Below are positions 1-11,342 of a stretch of 40,090 bases of DNA, one piece after another; the stretch's first letter is position 1; each line of letters starts with the position of its first letter. A model generated the notes under the pieces. That model was not told the origin of the DNA. It was given only the letters and a program-made list of their open reading frames with translations, and ran no database searches. The DNA comes from Cudoniella acicularis. Taxonomy: Eukaryota; Ascomycota; Leotiomycetes; Helotiales; Helotiaceae. The stretch is from positions 1 to 40,090 of the forward strand of contig JAAMPI010000386.1 in assembly GCA_013054445.1 (NCBI GenBank), in the 5' to 3' direction. The position numbers and the translations under genes are program-made.

Positions 1-60
1 GGGGGGGGGGGGGGGGGGAGGGGGGGGGGGGGGGGGGGTTCCCCCCCCCCCNNNNTCCCT
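1..60. other. Poly-G / poly-C / N assembly junction
   Basis: The first 38 bases are almost all G (one A), followed by TT, eleven C and four N. A G-run meeting a C-run and a gap is not plausible unique genomic sequence. It most likely marks a contig end, a bad read end or a gap boundary, so sequence close to it deserves caution. Confidence 0.8.
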
Positions 61-1489
61 TGTCGTGGGGAACTTACTTAGGATTGCTGATATGCTGTAT
101 AGAATGAAGAATATCTTTGCTTGTCAGTTATTGTTTTTCTGTCGGCAGAAGAGAAAACAAACCCATGCTAGCAGACATGCCCCTAGAAGAAATTTGTTAG
201 TACTTCTCTCTGACAAACCATATGTAACAGATGGTGATAGCACTCACAATCCTCTCTATTCACAACACGAACAACACATGAACTAGTATACAACCTAAAG
301 AAAACGATCGGCGTGATAATACTCATAACCAAAATCTGAGTGACTAAGTTAATTGAGCTGAGACTCTTGTCTGGGTGTTTGAAATTGGGAATGATTTTAG
401 GAGGAGGAGCTAGTGCTCCTTCGTTGGCACAAATCGGGCGATATAGTGATGGTGAGTTAAGCAGAGCTGGGAAAGAAACTCATTCTGTAAGAGACAGGGT
501 AATACGATAGTGATATATGTTGGTTTGAGTTTCTCTACAACTCATAAATTGGATTTCAGGCGGAGTACGCATCACTAAAATCTTATTCTGATGTATTAAG
601 TCAAGCTTTAGCTAGGGGAACGGTCAAAAGTTAAAACCGGATCGGATAATTCCACTTCAGATTTTTTTTTTGTTTACACTGCTTGGTCTTCGTGTTATTC
701 AGGACTTCAATGTGATCTTTTTTCGGCTTACCCTTCGATAGGGTACATGATAGGTGTTGGAAGAGCCCACGAATTCACTATGAGTTGAAACGATCAGCAA
801 GATGAAATGTTCAAAACGAGATAAGAAGCATCGAGGATACTGGCAACACGAAATCCTGAGGAAAGAAGAATATTTCAGGCGTCTAGGCGTGTGAGAACCA
901 CTGGTTGGAGCACATACACCCTTCTTGGCAACCGCAGATCACTTTAAAACGGAGACGAGATGTAGTCGGGATATCCCTCCAATCAGGGCCACACATGTTA
1001 TGCCGAACCTTAAAGTCGGGGAATCAAGCCGTCGTAAACAAGTTTGAAACACGGAATAAACCCATCCCTCCGTGGCCTTAAAGATTTGTCTTTAAGGTTT
1101 GGATCGTACTTCGGGACTTCTAGAATTTCAAGATGATGCTGTAATAGCCTTGTAATGGAGTAGGGTGTAGTTTCTCGCTCCGGTACGTCCTGAGTGTCGA
1201 GTCAGCAGTTCACGAGACGGATTCTGACTGATTCGTTTGTTGTTTGGTTAATAACTCCATGGAGGAAATTCTCAGCGTTAACATGAGGATGCGTTTGGAA
1301 TAATTTATCTCATTTAACACGATATTATAATAGTTGCTTAACTTATTTCCCTTCTATTAAGGTCTGAAATACCAAAACAAGTAAACTTTTCATTCCCCAT
1401 TCAAAAAGAAAGTCCGTCTAAGATAACATCTTCTAATTTTTAGTTCCGTCTATATTAAGTTATTAACTATTAACTTCATATCGTTTAGG
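61..1489. other. Gene-free leading region
   Basis: No reading frame here looks like a protein: the frames are short and have no recognisable domain or sensible splice pattern. The stretch is AT-rich near 1300-1480, where it becomes the 3' flank of the fasciclin gene. I see no tRNA, repeat array or transposon. Confidence 0.5.
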
Positions 1490-2806
1490 CTACACAAACA
1501 TCACACCGGCACCCATCACACAAACCCCTACCAAAAGACTTGCAGCCCACCACCCATGTCCATTCACTGGAGCCACCCTCCCACCTCCACTCTTCCCCGT
1601 CCCCCGTAGAAGCCGACGAACTCCCCGAATAAGTCGACGTAGCCGCTGCTCCATTTCCTCCATTCGCCCCACTATACACCGACCCTGTAGGCGTCTGCGC
1701 AGCCTTATCAACAGAATTCGGCAACCAAGTCGTGAACGGCGCCGCAGAAATGTTAAAATCACCCCCTGTGCTCAAAGCCGGAATCTGCGTTGCCAAACTC
1801 GGATTCGGCTTCGCGGTGCTATCAGGCGAAAGCACATTGTCAATGACGTGCATGACTCCATTGTCGAGTAGCAGATCTGAAGTGAGCAGACGAGCACCAT
1901 TGATAAAGTAAGAGTTTGAGGAGAAGGTTACTGCGAGAGAATCGCCGTTGAGTGTTTGGAGTGTGGTGCCGTTTTCGGTGAAGTTGGTCGAGTACCAAGG
2001 CGCGTTACCGGCTACGATGTGGTATTTGAGGAGGTTGTCGAAGGCGGAGGGGCTGGTGGAGAGGGATGTTAGGGCTGATGAGACGGATTCCATTGCTACG
2101 TTATTGGGGGCGAAAATTGTGAGGTCGCTGGTTGTGTTGAGGAGTGAGGCGAGCGAAGTTCCGCTGCTGTTGGCATTGTTGAGGTAGGTTGCTCCAACGA
2201 AGGAGGTGAGTTGGTAAGGTTCTGCGGCGGTGGAGAAGAGGACGGATGTCGCGGGGAAGGAGGAAGGTGGGATAAGTAGCGAATCGATTATGTGAATTGT
2301 TCCACCTGTGAATGCGATATCGATTGTTCCTCCCACTGGAGAACGATTGCTCTGCCCTGAAGTCCATATCATTTCCGTCCCTCTTTGCATAACTCCTCCA
2401 ACGCGTTGCCATCTGTAACATTTGTCCAACTGCTGTTGGTGAGCCAAGTCGGGAAATATTGAAATGTTTCAAGTAGCGATGTAGTAGGATGATTGCCTAC
2501 AACAACATGATAACTCAGAATGTTCCTTATTGCGCCGACGTCCTTGTTGGAAAATGCTGGTCCGACAATAGAGTAATAAGTTGTCTTTGCAAAAGCCGCG
2601 TTCGAGGGTGCAAGTACTGTGATGGGATTATCTCCTGATTGACTCCCAATGTAGGTCATCAAATCGGGATAATATTTGGTGAGAGTATCGTTGAAGCTCG
2701 TGAGATTCGCCTGGGAAGCCAGGACATCTGTAAACGAAGGGAGCGAGTCCTGGAAGGAGGACCCGATGAAGGAGAGGCACAGGACGAAAACGAAAGACGA
2801 GTACAT
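1490..2806 (-). CDS. Secreted, probably GPI-anchored protein with two fasciclin (FAS1) domains; two apparent frameshifts
   Basis: FAS1 proteins are extracellular adhesion or wall-associated proteins. The ATG at 2806 opens with a hydrophobic signal peptide. An upstream frame extension to 2902 lacks a better start. Domain 1 has the typical block with residues TVLAPSNAAF and ILSYHVVVG and ends with TGGTIHIIDSLL. Domain 2 has LTIFAPNNVA, LLKYHIVAG and NGVMHVIDNVL. A Ser/Thr/Gly linker follows. The sequence is not one frame: near 2419 the reading moves by one base between TNVTDG and QRVGG, and near 1600, in a G-run, it must move again to reach a hydrophobic tail (VAPVNGHGWWAASLLVG onward) typical of a GPI signal. 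No GT-AG intron in correct phase fits either place. Both lie at G-runs, so base-count errors are the likeliest cause; a decaying gene is the alternative. Family sure, exact product not. Confidence 0.75.
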
Positions 2807-4312
2807 GATTACTGCCTGTGCCACGAAGAGAACAGCGAAGAAAAAAAACAGAACAAGATCGTGAGAAATATTACGAGGTCCTGCAGCTGCCAATGCACGC
2901 ACCTACTGTTGTACAAACGCCACAGCGCATGGTCGTGGCCCAGCGCCCGTATTTGGAAATGATAGGTGCTAGGTTCAGTCAAGCTGGTTGTTATCGGGAA
3001 GAAAACGCTTTGATATTGGTAGAAATTGTCCGAAAAGGCGATGAATCGATAGAAGGTGCAGCCTTGGCGTAGCCACTTGGACGGATTGGAGATGAAACCA
3101 ACGTTCAGCCCTCGGCAATTTTCAGGGGGAGGTTGCGATGGGCAGGTTTAGCATGCACTTATTTATTTTAGGGTCAGAATTGACGAGAACCACCGGAGCT
3201 TAGAAATATATATATTGTTTTCCTACAAACGTTGCCGCTTGGTGATGATGAGGCTCAAGATCATTTAATAACAGTGAATTAATCATTGTCCCGGCCGGCA
3301 TACCGGTAAGATATTTTTTTTCTAATCTTGGTTCATTGATGCGCAATATTTGAACGCTGAAAATGACGGCAACCAATTAAATTGCGGGTACCTACGCCCA
3401 GAGCAGAACCCTGAGCGGACCGCAACCGATCCCTAAAACCGGGTCTTAGACACACCCCAGGCGCCTCCAGACCCTGAATCAGCCGCTGCAAGCCCACGTT
3501 GCGGGTGATCCAGATTGCTGACTAAAGTTGCAAAGATATGACATCAATTAATTTTGCCCTTAGATCGACCAGTTGTGATTCAACTTACGATTTTGACGTG
3601 ATAAGATACTGTAGTGAAATGAAAGTTATAAATTTATCCGGAAAATTAGCAGTGGATATCGTTATTTGTGGGGGGTTTCGCTTCGCTCATGGGACACATC
3701 ATTAAATAACAGCGTGTCGGTCCCTGTAGTCAACACTGACGGGTCGTCGTAATCGACGACAATTAATTGTTTTTAAAAGGTATCGCAGATAGAAATAAAG
3801 CATTTTTTTATATATATATTTAGCTAGCACGACGTATATATCATCGCACTCGCTTTTCAATCGAGAGCAATCGGAGACTTCTCTGTATCGTAAACTGAAG
3901 AACGATCCATAACTGCTGAGATATATATCATTTGTCCAAACTAAGATGCTTTGCTGAGTCGAATTAAAGTTCGGATGATACACTATCAGAGCTTCGTATC
4001 GCAGCATTATCCGTGCATGAACGCCCACAAACTTTTTTCGAGTCATGGGTTCTGCAGAGCAAAAATCTTTAATATCACTTTTGGGGGTAATGCGTCGTGT
4101 CACTACACATCGAGGAAACGAGTTCGAAAGCGAATGCGATGCGATGTTAAACATTTAAAGTTGGAAAGAGAAAGCATAGAGAAGAACCCTAGAAGCATGT
4201 CGGAAGTTACTACATCCCTTTCAGATTTCCCGATTGGGAGTCTTGCGGAAGCATATATTTCTGTCCTTATAACCAGCCTCCTTTCAACCGCCCTCCCCCG
4301 AAAATCATCATC
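2807..4312. other. Intergenic, AT-rich, no gene seen
   Basis: Frames of up to 150 codons exist on both strands around 3700-4380, but they overlap one another, carry no known motif and lie in AT-rich sequence with TATATA runs (near 3205 and 3811). I see no gene here. The left part should contain the fasciclin promoter. Confidence 0.5.
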
Positions 4313-5886
4313 CTATACTTCACCACCCCAAAGCATCTCATCACTTAACAATCTCTCCATAGCACCCTCCTCAAGATAAACACTAACATCAACACCATTA
4401 CTACTCCAATGTCCTTTCTCTTCCCCCATCGTCTCCAAAACATTAACCAACCCGTCACAACTCGGCATCACAGGCCTCACATACCTCAAGTTACCACCCC
4501 CCTTTCCCTTACCTACAAATTCAACCTTGCCTAATCCCAGATATAGCCATGTGGTAAGCATGACATGTTTCTTGCCGAGAAAACACCTCCATAATCGTTG
4601 CGGGCTGACTTCGAATGCCGAATCGTGTAAAATAGCGGAAATAGTTTCTGGTGTGAACTCTGATATTGTTTTGCGGATTTGGGTTGCTACTTGGGAGATA
4701 GGGGTTGGAGATGAGGGGGAAGTGGATGGATATGGAATTGCTGCTGCGAGGATAGGACTTCCTAGGAATGAGGAAGGAAGTGGAGGAACGACGCGAGCAC
4801 AGAGACCGAACGACATGTCGAGCCAAGTTGACGTGTCTGTGGGAAGCCGGCGGGAGATGTTGATGCGTGTCCAGATGTGAGCCAGCAGGGCATCTAATTT
4901 GGATATTTTTGACCCAGAGGAAGAAGCTGCGTCATAGATTTTGGAGAGTTCGGGGGGCGTAAAGTGTAAGATGCGATGGCCGCAGGGAGCTTTGACGTCC
5001 CATTCATCCCACGGAATCGGTTTACTGGGACTTAGTGGTAGGTGGGCGACCGTGTTGTAATCTGCTGGTGGATCGGACGGCCAAGGTGGATTGGGAACTG
5101 GCATGTAGTTGTCGTAGATGTGCATTGGAAGTTCTCGTGCCTGTGACTGAAGTTTTGGATCCGGCTCTTCGCCATCGATATCTCCTGCAGCAAAGGCATC
5201 AAGCAGTTGAGGTTCGAAGATAGGCGAAAGGGTAGGAAGAGGTGAGGAGTTGAAGAGAGCGCGGGAGATAGAAGAGAAGTCTTTTGCGAATTGAGAAAGA
5301 GCCTGAGCATCTGCAAGGCAATGAGTGATGCAGATTGCAACAGCCGTACTACCACATCCAAATGTTGTCAATTGAATAGCCATGTTTGGTGCGTCAATGG
5401 AAACCTTGTCGTTTGTAAGTGCTAATGGAGTTGAAGGGTAGAGTCCTTGCAATGGCATCTTCGTGCCATCCCATGCTTTCGTCGATGATTTTCGTGTCCC
5501 TACATCTGGTAGGAAATCCGAAAGAACCTTGGGTGAAGTGGCTGTGACGAAAAGAACTCCAACATCGGTAGGGGTATTGAAAGTCACTCGAACTCTTCGG
5601 TACCGATTGGTGTGTCCTTTCTGGTGGTATGTGGAGAATAGTTGAGGCGACCGCTCCATTGAGGGTATGCACTCAACGTCTTGGAAAGTGCAGTGCGGAG
5701 GTGTGTTGAAGTGAGAACAAAACCTGAGTTTCCAGGTGGATCAAAATACCATATTGCTGCACAGCGAGCGAAATGTACAACGGTAGAGTCGATTATGGAG
5801 AGTGGGATTGTTTTGACTTCTTGTTTAGATTCGGGGAAAACTGTGTCCGAAGAGTTGACTTCGACATCGAAAGAAGGCTCAACCAT
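4313..5886 (-). CDS. BAHD/transferase-family acyltransferase (HxxxD type); one apparent frameshift
   Basis: Enzymes of this family move an acyl group from acyl-CoA to an alcohol or amine of a small molecule. Fungal members include secondary-metabolite acetyltransferases; the substrate cannot be told from sequence. The ATG at 5886 starts an N-terminal part with the family block LSKTLSAYPQWSGRL. The catalytic motif is HCLAD within ICITHCLADAQ, the His being the general base. The C-terminal half holds a block resembling the family DFGWG region (WLYLGLGKVEFVG) and RPVMPSCDGLV, ending at 4313. The N-terminal 90 residues and the rest are in different frames. They meet near 5610, where one base seems to be missing in a short A/G run, and no intron could join them because the sequence between has no donor. 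About 520 residues if read through, slightly long for the family. No secondary-metabolism backbone gene is nearby. Confidence 0.8.
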
Positions 5887-6459
5887 AGTAATGAAGTGGG
5901 AATTGGTTGCGAGTTTTCTTCTTTTTGTCTCTATTCAAGAGCAGCAGCAGTTGGTAGAGAGCTGGCTATTTATCTTTGACTCTTCATGGTCTGATTTGAC
6001 AAGAGGCACAACCAACTAGAACTTAATATTTGACTGAAATGGACCTAGGCCGTACGTAAAGTATTAGAATTGGACCTTTGCAAAGCGATAGGTGGACTTG
6101 TACATGTAAATCTTGAGGCGAAGAAATGGCGTTGAGTCAGGATGAGTCGAGAAGCAGCCAAGCCAGCTAACGCATATTTTCCCATTTAGAGCTTTAAAAC
6201 TCCCAATTAGGAAGGTATATATGTTCTATTGACGATTCTTGTTGAATATAGACTTGAATTGACTCTTTTATTTGCGTGGTCAGTGTATATAAGCCCCCAT
6301 TTCGGTCCTAAAAATCCTTTGCAAAGGATGTGTTACCATTCCCAAGTACCTTCCCCCGTTCCCCCCACTTTTGATTTTCGTTCTAAAAGCCATATATAAC
6401 TTTCACAAAAAGGTAGGTCCAAAGGTTCCAAAACTTGACACATCTCCCTCTATACCGCT
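5887..6459. other. Intergenic region
   Basis: Lies between the start of the acyltransferase (5886) and the end of the deaminase, both on the minus strand. It should hold the acyltransferase promoter and the deaminase 3' end. Nothing else is recognisable. Confidence 0.5.
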
Positions 6460-7174
6460 TTATTTCCTAGTCTTACACCAATAAACATCACTCTCCTCCA
6501 CAACCACCTTATCCATCCCCTCCACGGGTCCAATAACCTCAATATCCTTCTGCTGATCTAACAGTATATCCCTCGTATGCCACTTCATGGTGAAATTCTC
6601 CTTGTTTCCTGGGCCCGTGAGGCCTGCCAATTGTTCATTCGATGCCGCGTAGATGACTCGACCGATGTGCGCCCAGTAGATTGTTGCTGCAGCTTGTCAA
6701 TGAAGGTTGGAGAGAAAGGGACGGAGAAACAACGGACCAGAACACATCGCGCATGGCTCCCAGGTACTGACAAGCGTGCATTGCCAGAGATATTCTTTCG
6801 AATAATGGCAATACGACAATCTCGCCAGGGAACTCTGCTCCAAATCAGCTTTTCGTCCCATCGTCTTCCACCTCTTCTGCCGCAACCACAAGTCTCCCAT
6901 TCCCCAACCCATCGTCCCCATCATCAGCTCAACATACCTCTGCATGATTGACTTGATCGACGCTCTGATGCATTAGCAATACCGTCTCGTTATCCGGCGC
7001 CAACAAGAGTGCAGCAAAAGGTCTCTTCCCAAACGTCACCGCGCGCCTCTGTATCTCTAGACATTTCTCGATCGCTTTATCGATTTGCGCTTTTGAAGGG
7101 GAGGTGCGCGAGGGAAAGAGATCGGGTGCGATGGTGCGCGCTGCGCTGCTGGTGAGTGCTGCTTCGGAGGCCAT
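6460..7174 (-). CDS. Zinc-dependent nucleoside/nucleobase deaminase (CMP/dCMP-deaminase fold)
   Basis: Hydrolytic deaminases of this fold act on cytosine, guanine, adenosine in tRNA or related bases. Three exons: 7174-6938, 6834-6738 and 6686-6460; introns 6835-6937 (donor GTATGT) and 6687-6737. The phases close to give 186 residues. The zinc site is complete: HAE at residues 77-79 (zinc ligand His and proton-shuttle Glu) and PCAMC at 106-110 with both cysteine ligands, preceded by STWE as in guanine/cytosine deaminase-like proteins. The block IYWAHIGRVIY that usually follows the second motif is present. Each exon junction falls directly after a catalytic motif. The C-terminus ends in WCKTRK. 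It is closest to the small single-domain guanine/nucleoside deaminase-like group; the exact substrate is not determined. Second donor (GTCCGT) is weak but phase and conservation support it. Confidence 0.82.
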
Positions 7175-7526
7175 GATTTCTGTACTTTGTGAGTGGGTAT
7201 GAGGTTAGTGAGGGGGACTTGGGTAGCAATTGGGAAGGAGTACCTGCAATGCGCGCTCTCTCTCTCTGTTTTCCGAGGACAGGACGGTATGCAATTGATA
7301 CGGAGAGAGAGAGGCGTTGCAGGTACTGAGGGTTGTTTTGTTGATGGTTGGATGCAAGAGTGGAATAGTTGGAGATAGCTTCGTTCCGATGGTGGTTAGG
7401 CGAATACCGACGATTCGGGAGCAAGAGTGGGAGAGCATCAGTTTTAGACTTGCTGTTTAATTTTTTCATACCAATTTCTCTATTTCTCATGTCGGATCGT
7501 CCTTGTGTCCCTCATTTTCTGCATCC
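7175..7526. other. Intergenic, deaminase promoter side
   Basis: Lies between the deaminase start and the kelch-gene stop, both minus strand. It contains CT-rich stretches (an alternating CT run near 7257-7268) of the kind common in fungal promoters. No gene seen. Confidence 0.45.
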
Positions 7527-8867
7527 TTATTCGAAACTCAAGATCCACCCGTTATTTTCTCTCTCGTTTTTGCCATTCAGACCTCCCCAGAGCATTACCC
7601 CGCTAACATCCACATCACCAAGACTTGAGCTTGCGAACCAACCTCTCTCACCTGGAACAAGATTGTGAATATCCTCTCCTTCAACTCCTTCGGCATCGGA
7701 TACCATTACTCGACTCCAGAGACCTTCGCCAGTCTCTCTTTTCAGAGCTTGCCAAGTAGCATCCTTGAAGCTAGCTGCTGTCATGCCTTGTGGCGGACAT
7801 TGGAAAGTCCAGACATCTCCCCAGAATTTTCCTGCGCCGTCATGACCTTGGCTGCTTGGATCGCGCTCGCCCAGTAGCAAAACCAGGTACTCTCGTCCCA
7901 TCCCAGTGGTAATCGTCTGCAGACCAGCTACACTTCGATTTCCAGGGTATTCCATGTCCTCTTCCTTGAAATTTAACGTCTGCCAAGTTCCTTTTGCTGA
8001 GATTCCAACCTCTTCAACCCCGCCTTTGTCACTGAATGTCTCCAATCCCAATTCTAAAAAGTCAAGCTCTCCTCCCTCCTCCCCTACCCCATTAAATCCA
8101 CCATATCGATAAATGCGATTCTTTGAGACGGCAATAGCTGTACCACCCCTGGGCTTTCCTGGACCAGCAGGGAATTCTTTCCACGTTCGACTCCTAACAT
8201 CAAATCCCCATAAATCATTCGCTCTTCCACTCGCGGGGCAACCAGCATGAACGAAGAATGTTCCATAACCACCCTTCTCTTCATCCGTTTGAGCCCCTTC
8301 AGCAATTGTACCAGCTTTTGGCTCTTCCGTCGCTTGATCAATCTTCACACTTTTCATGTTCGGTGGCTGAGGTTTCTCGATTGCGACACTAGAATGGTAT
8401 GATCGGGCTTCGGGATATGGCGTGCCAGGCACTGGATCCAGGAAGGACCAAGAACCAGTTCTTGTATCATAGACCCAGACTCGTCCCTTTTCGTCCAATG
8501 GCTTCATATCCTTTCCGCCTCTGCCACCAAAAAAGAATATCCGCTCTCCAATGACCGCAGCTGTTTGCCCAACTCTCTTCTCTGGGACCTCGCCACCTGG
8601 AGCTTCTGGCTTGGCTGGAATCAATTGATAATCTGCCGATGTGACAGTTCCAGATGGGAGAGTGATAATATGCATTTCATTGTCGACTGGCTCTCGAGGA
8701 GATATCTCTCCGCCAAAGATGTATGCTCGTCCAGCGACTACAGAAAGTGAATGTGAGGAGCGGGGTAGTGGGGTAGCATCGATTCGACTCCACTTTGCTT
8801 TAAGTGGGTGCGTTGATTGTGTAAGACCATGTGCAATTTTTGCAGCTGTAGCTCCGATTTCCATCAT
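7527..8867 (-). CDS. Kelch-repeat beta-propeller protein
   Basis: Intronless, 446 residues from the ATG at 8867; the frame runs open to 8909 but without an earlier ATG. At least five kelch-like blades are visible, each with the signature of hydrophobic strands then GG and a W or F further on: PLPRSSHSLSVV...IFGGE, KRVGQTAAVIG...FFFGGRGG, EARSYHSSVAI...DLWGFDVRSRTW, PRGGTAIAVSKNRIYRYGGF and a last blade with VMLWGGLNGK. There is no signal peptide, membrane helix or catalytic galactose-oxidase residue set that I can see, so it is likely an intracellular scaffold or interaction propeller of unknown partner. The Glu/Lys-rich insertion between blades 3 and 4 looks like a surface loop. Divergent from OMA1 with a 303-bp shared promoter region. 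Confidence 0.82.
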   Translation of the reverse strand: MMEIGATAAKIAHGLTQSTHPLKAKWSRIDATPLPRSSHSLSVVAGRAYIFGGEISPREPVDNEMHIITLPSGTVTSADYQLIPAKPEAPGGEVPEKRVGQTAAVIGERIFFFGGRGGKDMKPLDEKGRVWVYDTRTGSWSFLDPVPGTPYPEARSYHSSVAIEKPQPPNMKSVKIDQATEEPKAGTIAEGAQTDEEKGGYGTFFVHAGCPASGRANDLWGFDVRSRTWKEFPAGPGKPRGGTAIAVSKNRIYRYGGFNGVGEEGGELDFLELGLETFSDKGGVEEVGISAKGTWQTLNFKEEDMEYPGNRSVAGLQTITTGMGREYLVLLLGERDPSSQGHDGAGKFWGDVWTFQCPPQGMTAASFKDATWQALKRETGEGLWSRVMVSDAEGVEGEDIHNLVPGERGWFASSSLGDVDVSGVMLWGGLNGKNERENNGWILSFE

Positions 8868-9170
8868 CTTGGCAGATTTAAGGAGAGGTTGTTGAGGAAA
8901 CAGATACAAAGGAGCAAATAAAAGTGGTGTGAGGTACGTTGCTCAAGTACTGTTTGGAATAGCCCTGCTTTGGGCACCTGGATGGCGGTGAGGCTTGGCA
9001 GAATATCTTGATAGCCGCTTACATCACGCTAGCGGCGGCTGCTCATTGCAATTCGTTGACGGCTTTTAAAGAAACAAATGGGGATAAGCTACAGGGGTCC
9101 GAACCTTATTCATGCGAAAGATGAGAACTGACAATCTGCTCAGTTGCAGCGATGTGGCATCTGCGTAACG
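8868..9170. promoter_or_regulatory. Shared upstream region of the kelch gene and OMA1
   Basis: The two start codons (8867 minus, 9171 plus) are 303 bases apart and diverge, so this stretch must carry both promoters. No clear TATA box is seen. The sequence GCTAGCGGCGGCTGC near 9028-9042 is the most GC-rich point. Confidence 0.5.
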
Positions 9171-10405
9171 ATGTTCTCCAGAACACTCTTTCGAAATACA
9201 TCGCGAGTCATCTCGGACTCTCTGCCACGAACCATCCCCAAGTGCTCTGTCCTCAGGCCAACACCGCGACTTAGCAAACCATCATCATCCTCCTTCGCTT
9301 CCCAACGATTCCGATCCGAATTCCGGGGACCTCCCCCTCCTCCTCGTCGAACCCCAAAATTGATACATGTTAGATTCAACCCCGAAGCGGCACGCACAGC
9401 CAAGCCTTTGGTCACTCCACAGCAGATAAGGAATTGGGTTTTCAGCAATAACACAAAATGGATTGTTATTACTATCGCCGGAGGAAGTGTCCTACTCATC
9501 GTTACAAACATTGAGGAAGTGCCAGTGTCTGGTAGGAAAAGGTTCAGATGCCTAAGCGATGCATACGTGGAGGCAGAATCGAACGTTGCATACAAGGCTT
9601 TACTGGCGGAATTTTCACAACAGGGTCTTATCTTACCTCCTGGGCATCGGCTAGTGAGAAAAGTCCATAGGGTTATGGAAAGGCTGATAGAGGCGGGAGA
9701 CCTACGAAATGTCAACTGGGAGATTCACGTTATTGCCTCGGACGGTAAGTTTGTGAAAGCCAATTTCAAGAAACTGATTGCTGATACCTCGAAGAGGCGA
9801 ATGCCATGGTCCTTCCCGGTGGAAAGGTATTTGTCTTCACCGGAATCCTTCCTATAGCGCAGACTGATGACGGGCTTGCCGCTATCCTCGGCCATGAAAT
9901 ATCCCACAATATTGCACGTCATACTGCGGAGCAGATGTCATGGCTGATCCCATTGACCCCGGTTCGATGGACTCTTCTCTTCCTCGATTACACAGGTTAT
10001 ACCGGGGGACTCGGCCGGATTCTTGGAGATCTAGCAATGGATTTGGGGTTGATGCGACCTGCATCAAGAAAGATGGAATCGGAAGCGGATTATATTGGGC
10101 TGATGCTGATGGCAAAAGCCTGTTATGACCCAGCTGTAACGATCGCATTATGGGAAAGAATGGATGCAGCGGAAAAACAGAATTCAAACAGCATACCTCA
10201 GTGGCTCTCCACACATCCTGCGGTAAGTGTTGTTATCCAAAAAATAATGTGCAAAGCTGACGGAATATAGAGTTTGAATCGAGCAGACATGTTCAGAAAA
10301 TGGCTTCCAGAAGCAGAGTCAGTCAGAGCTGAATCCGGGTGTGAAGCGGAATATGGATCTGCTTTCCCGGAATTTTTAGGTGCTTTAAGAGGGATGATGG
10401 GTTGA
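9171..10405 (+). CDS. OMA1: Mitochondrial metalloendopeptidase OMA1 (peptidase family M48)
   Basis: OMA1 is an inner-membrane zinc protease of mitochondrial quality control that cleaves misfolded membrane proteins and, in animals, OPA1. Three exons: 9171-9744, 9795-10222, 10271-10405; introns of 50 and 48 bp, both with GTAAGT donors. Phases close to 378 residues. The N-terminus (MFSRTLFRNTSRVIS, rich in Arg/Ser and lacking acids) looks like a mitochondrial presequence. One membrane span lies near residues 96-113 (WIVITIAGGSVLLIV). The family block NAMVLPGGKVFVFTGIL precedes the zinc motif HEISH at 225-229, and MESEADYIGL supplies the third ligand. STHPAS and WLPEAE near the end are typical of fungal OMA1. 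An earlier in-frame TTG at 9144 is unlikely to be the start. The length is normal for fungal OMA1 and nothing is broken. Confidence 0.93.
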
Positions 10406-11342
10406 AATATACATGAGACCAGATCCTGGAGTTGGCAATGCAGCGTAGGAGTGATGGCGTTGATGTGTAGTATCTTATTCTGCCCGTTGTTTCGGGCCAT
10501 ATATATTCTGAGATATAATATACCAACACGACTCAATAAAGTATCTTAAATCCCCTCACCCTTTTCATGTAAATGCGTTCGTCCAGGCTCTACTGAGGTC
10601 AGACTTCATTCAACACCAAAATCACAATGCACACGTGATTGGCTTGGTCACCTTTACCACTTAACGTCCTGCCCCTTTCACGATAAGACTAAAGGGGGGA
10701 GAGTCGTACAGTAAGTCCTGGAATATAATATATGTAACCTTCACAACCCAAACTCTTTCCCCAACCATAAAACATATCAAACAAAACACGAGAATAAAAA
10801 AAAAAATATTTCCCATAGCCGAGACCCAAATGAATTCACACGTGCAAGTGCCGCGCCTCCACGCCACTTACCCCCCCAGCCAATACTCCTGATTAGCGAG
10901 GAGCGCAAAAGCCATAGGCAGCAACCTTGCAGGACCCTGCATATGTGTATCCGGTGCAAAACAACGTCGCCTGACGCGCATCATTCACCACATGCATGCA
11001 AGCAGGCTTTTTGTACACGTACATTATATTATATCCCTCAGATAAAACTGCTGTGCAAGACTGTTTTCTCAAACTGAGAAGAAAGGATTGATTCCGATTC
11101 CGCATCGCGATAGATAAGCACGGGCCGGCTCGCCATCTATCCCTACCACCACACCACCCCTCCATCCCGAACCGCGCTTCCTTTTGCCTTGCCTACGCAC
11201 GCCTCTTCTTCGCCTCTTCGCACGAAAGACCAGATCTCTTTCTCTCCCCATTTTCTCAAAAAATCCAGATTCGCAATCTTAAATATCATTTTTTTCTTCC
11301 TTTTCTGGAAATCTGGAAAGGACTAGGAAAAAAGGGGCAAAA
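10406..11342. other. Intergenic region upstream of the ceramidase
   Basis: No gene is supported. It should contain the OMA1 3' end and the ceramidase promoter. The last 200 bases before 11343 are pyrimidine-rich (CT runs and a TTTTTTCTTCCTTTT stretch), as is common upstream of fungal genes. Confidence 0.45.

Noticed and set aside
3702..4379. Two overlapping frames of 142 and 150 codons on opposite strands
   Set aside because: AT-rich, mutually overlapping, without domain features, consistent starts or splice signals.
4313..5886. A secondary-metabolite gene cluster around the acyltransferase
   Set aside because: No polyketide synthase, peptide synthetase, terpene cyclase, P450 or transporter lies in the window; neighbours are unrelated genes.
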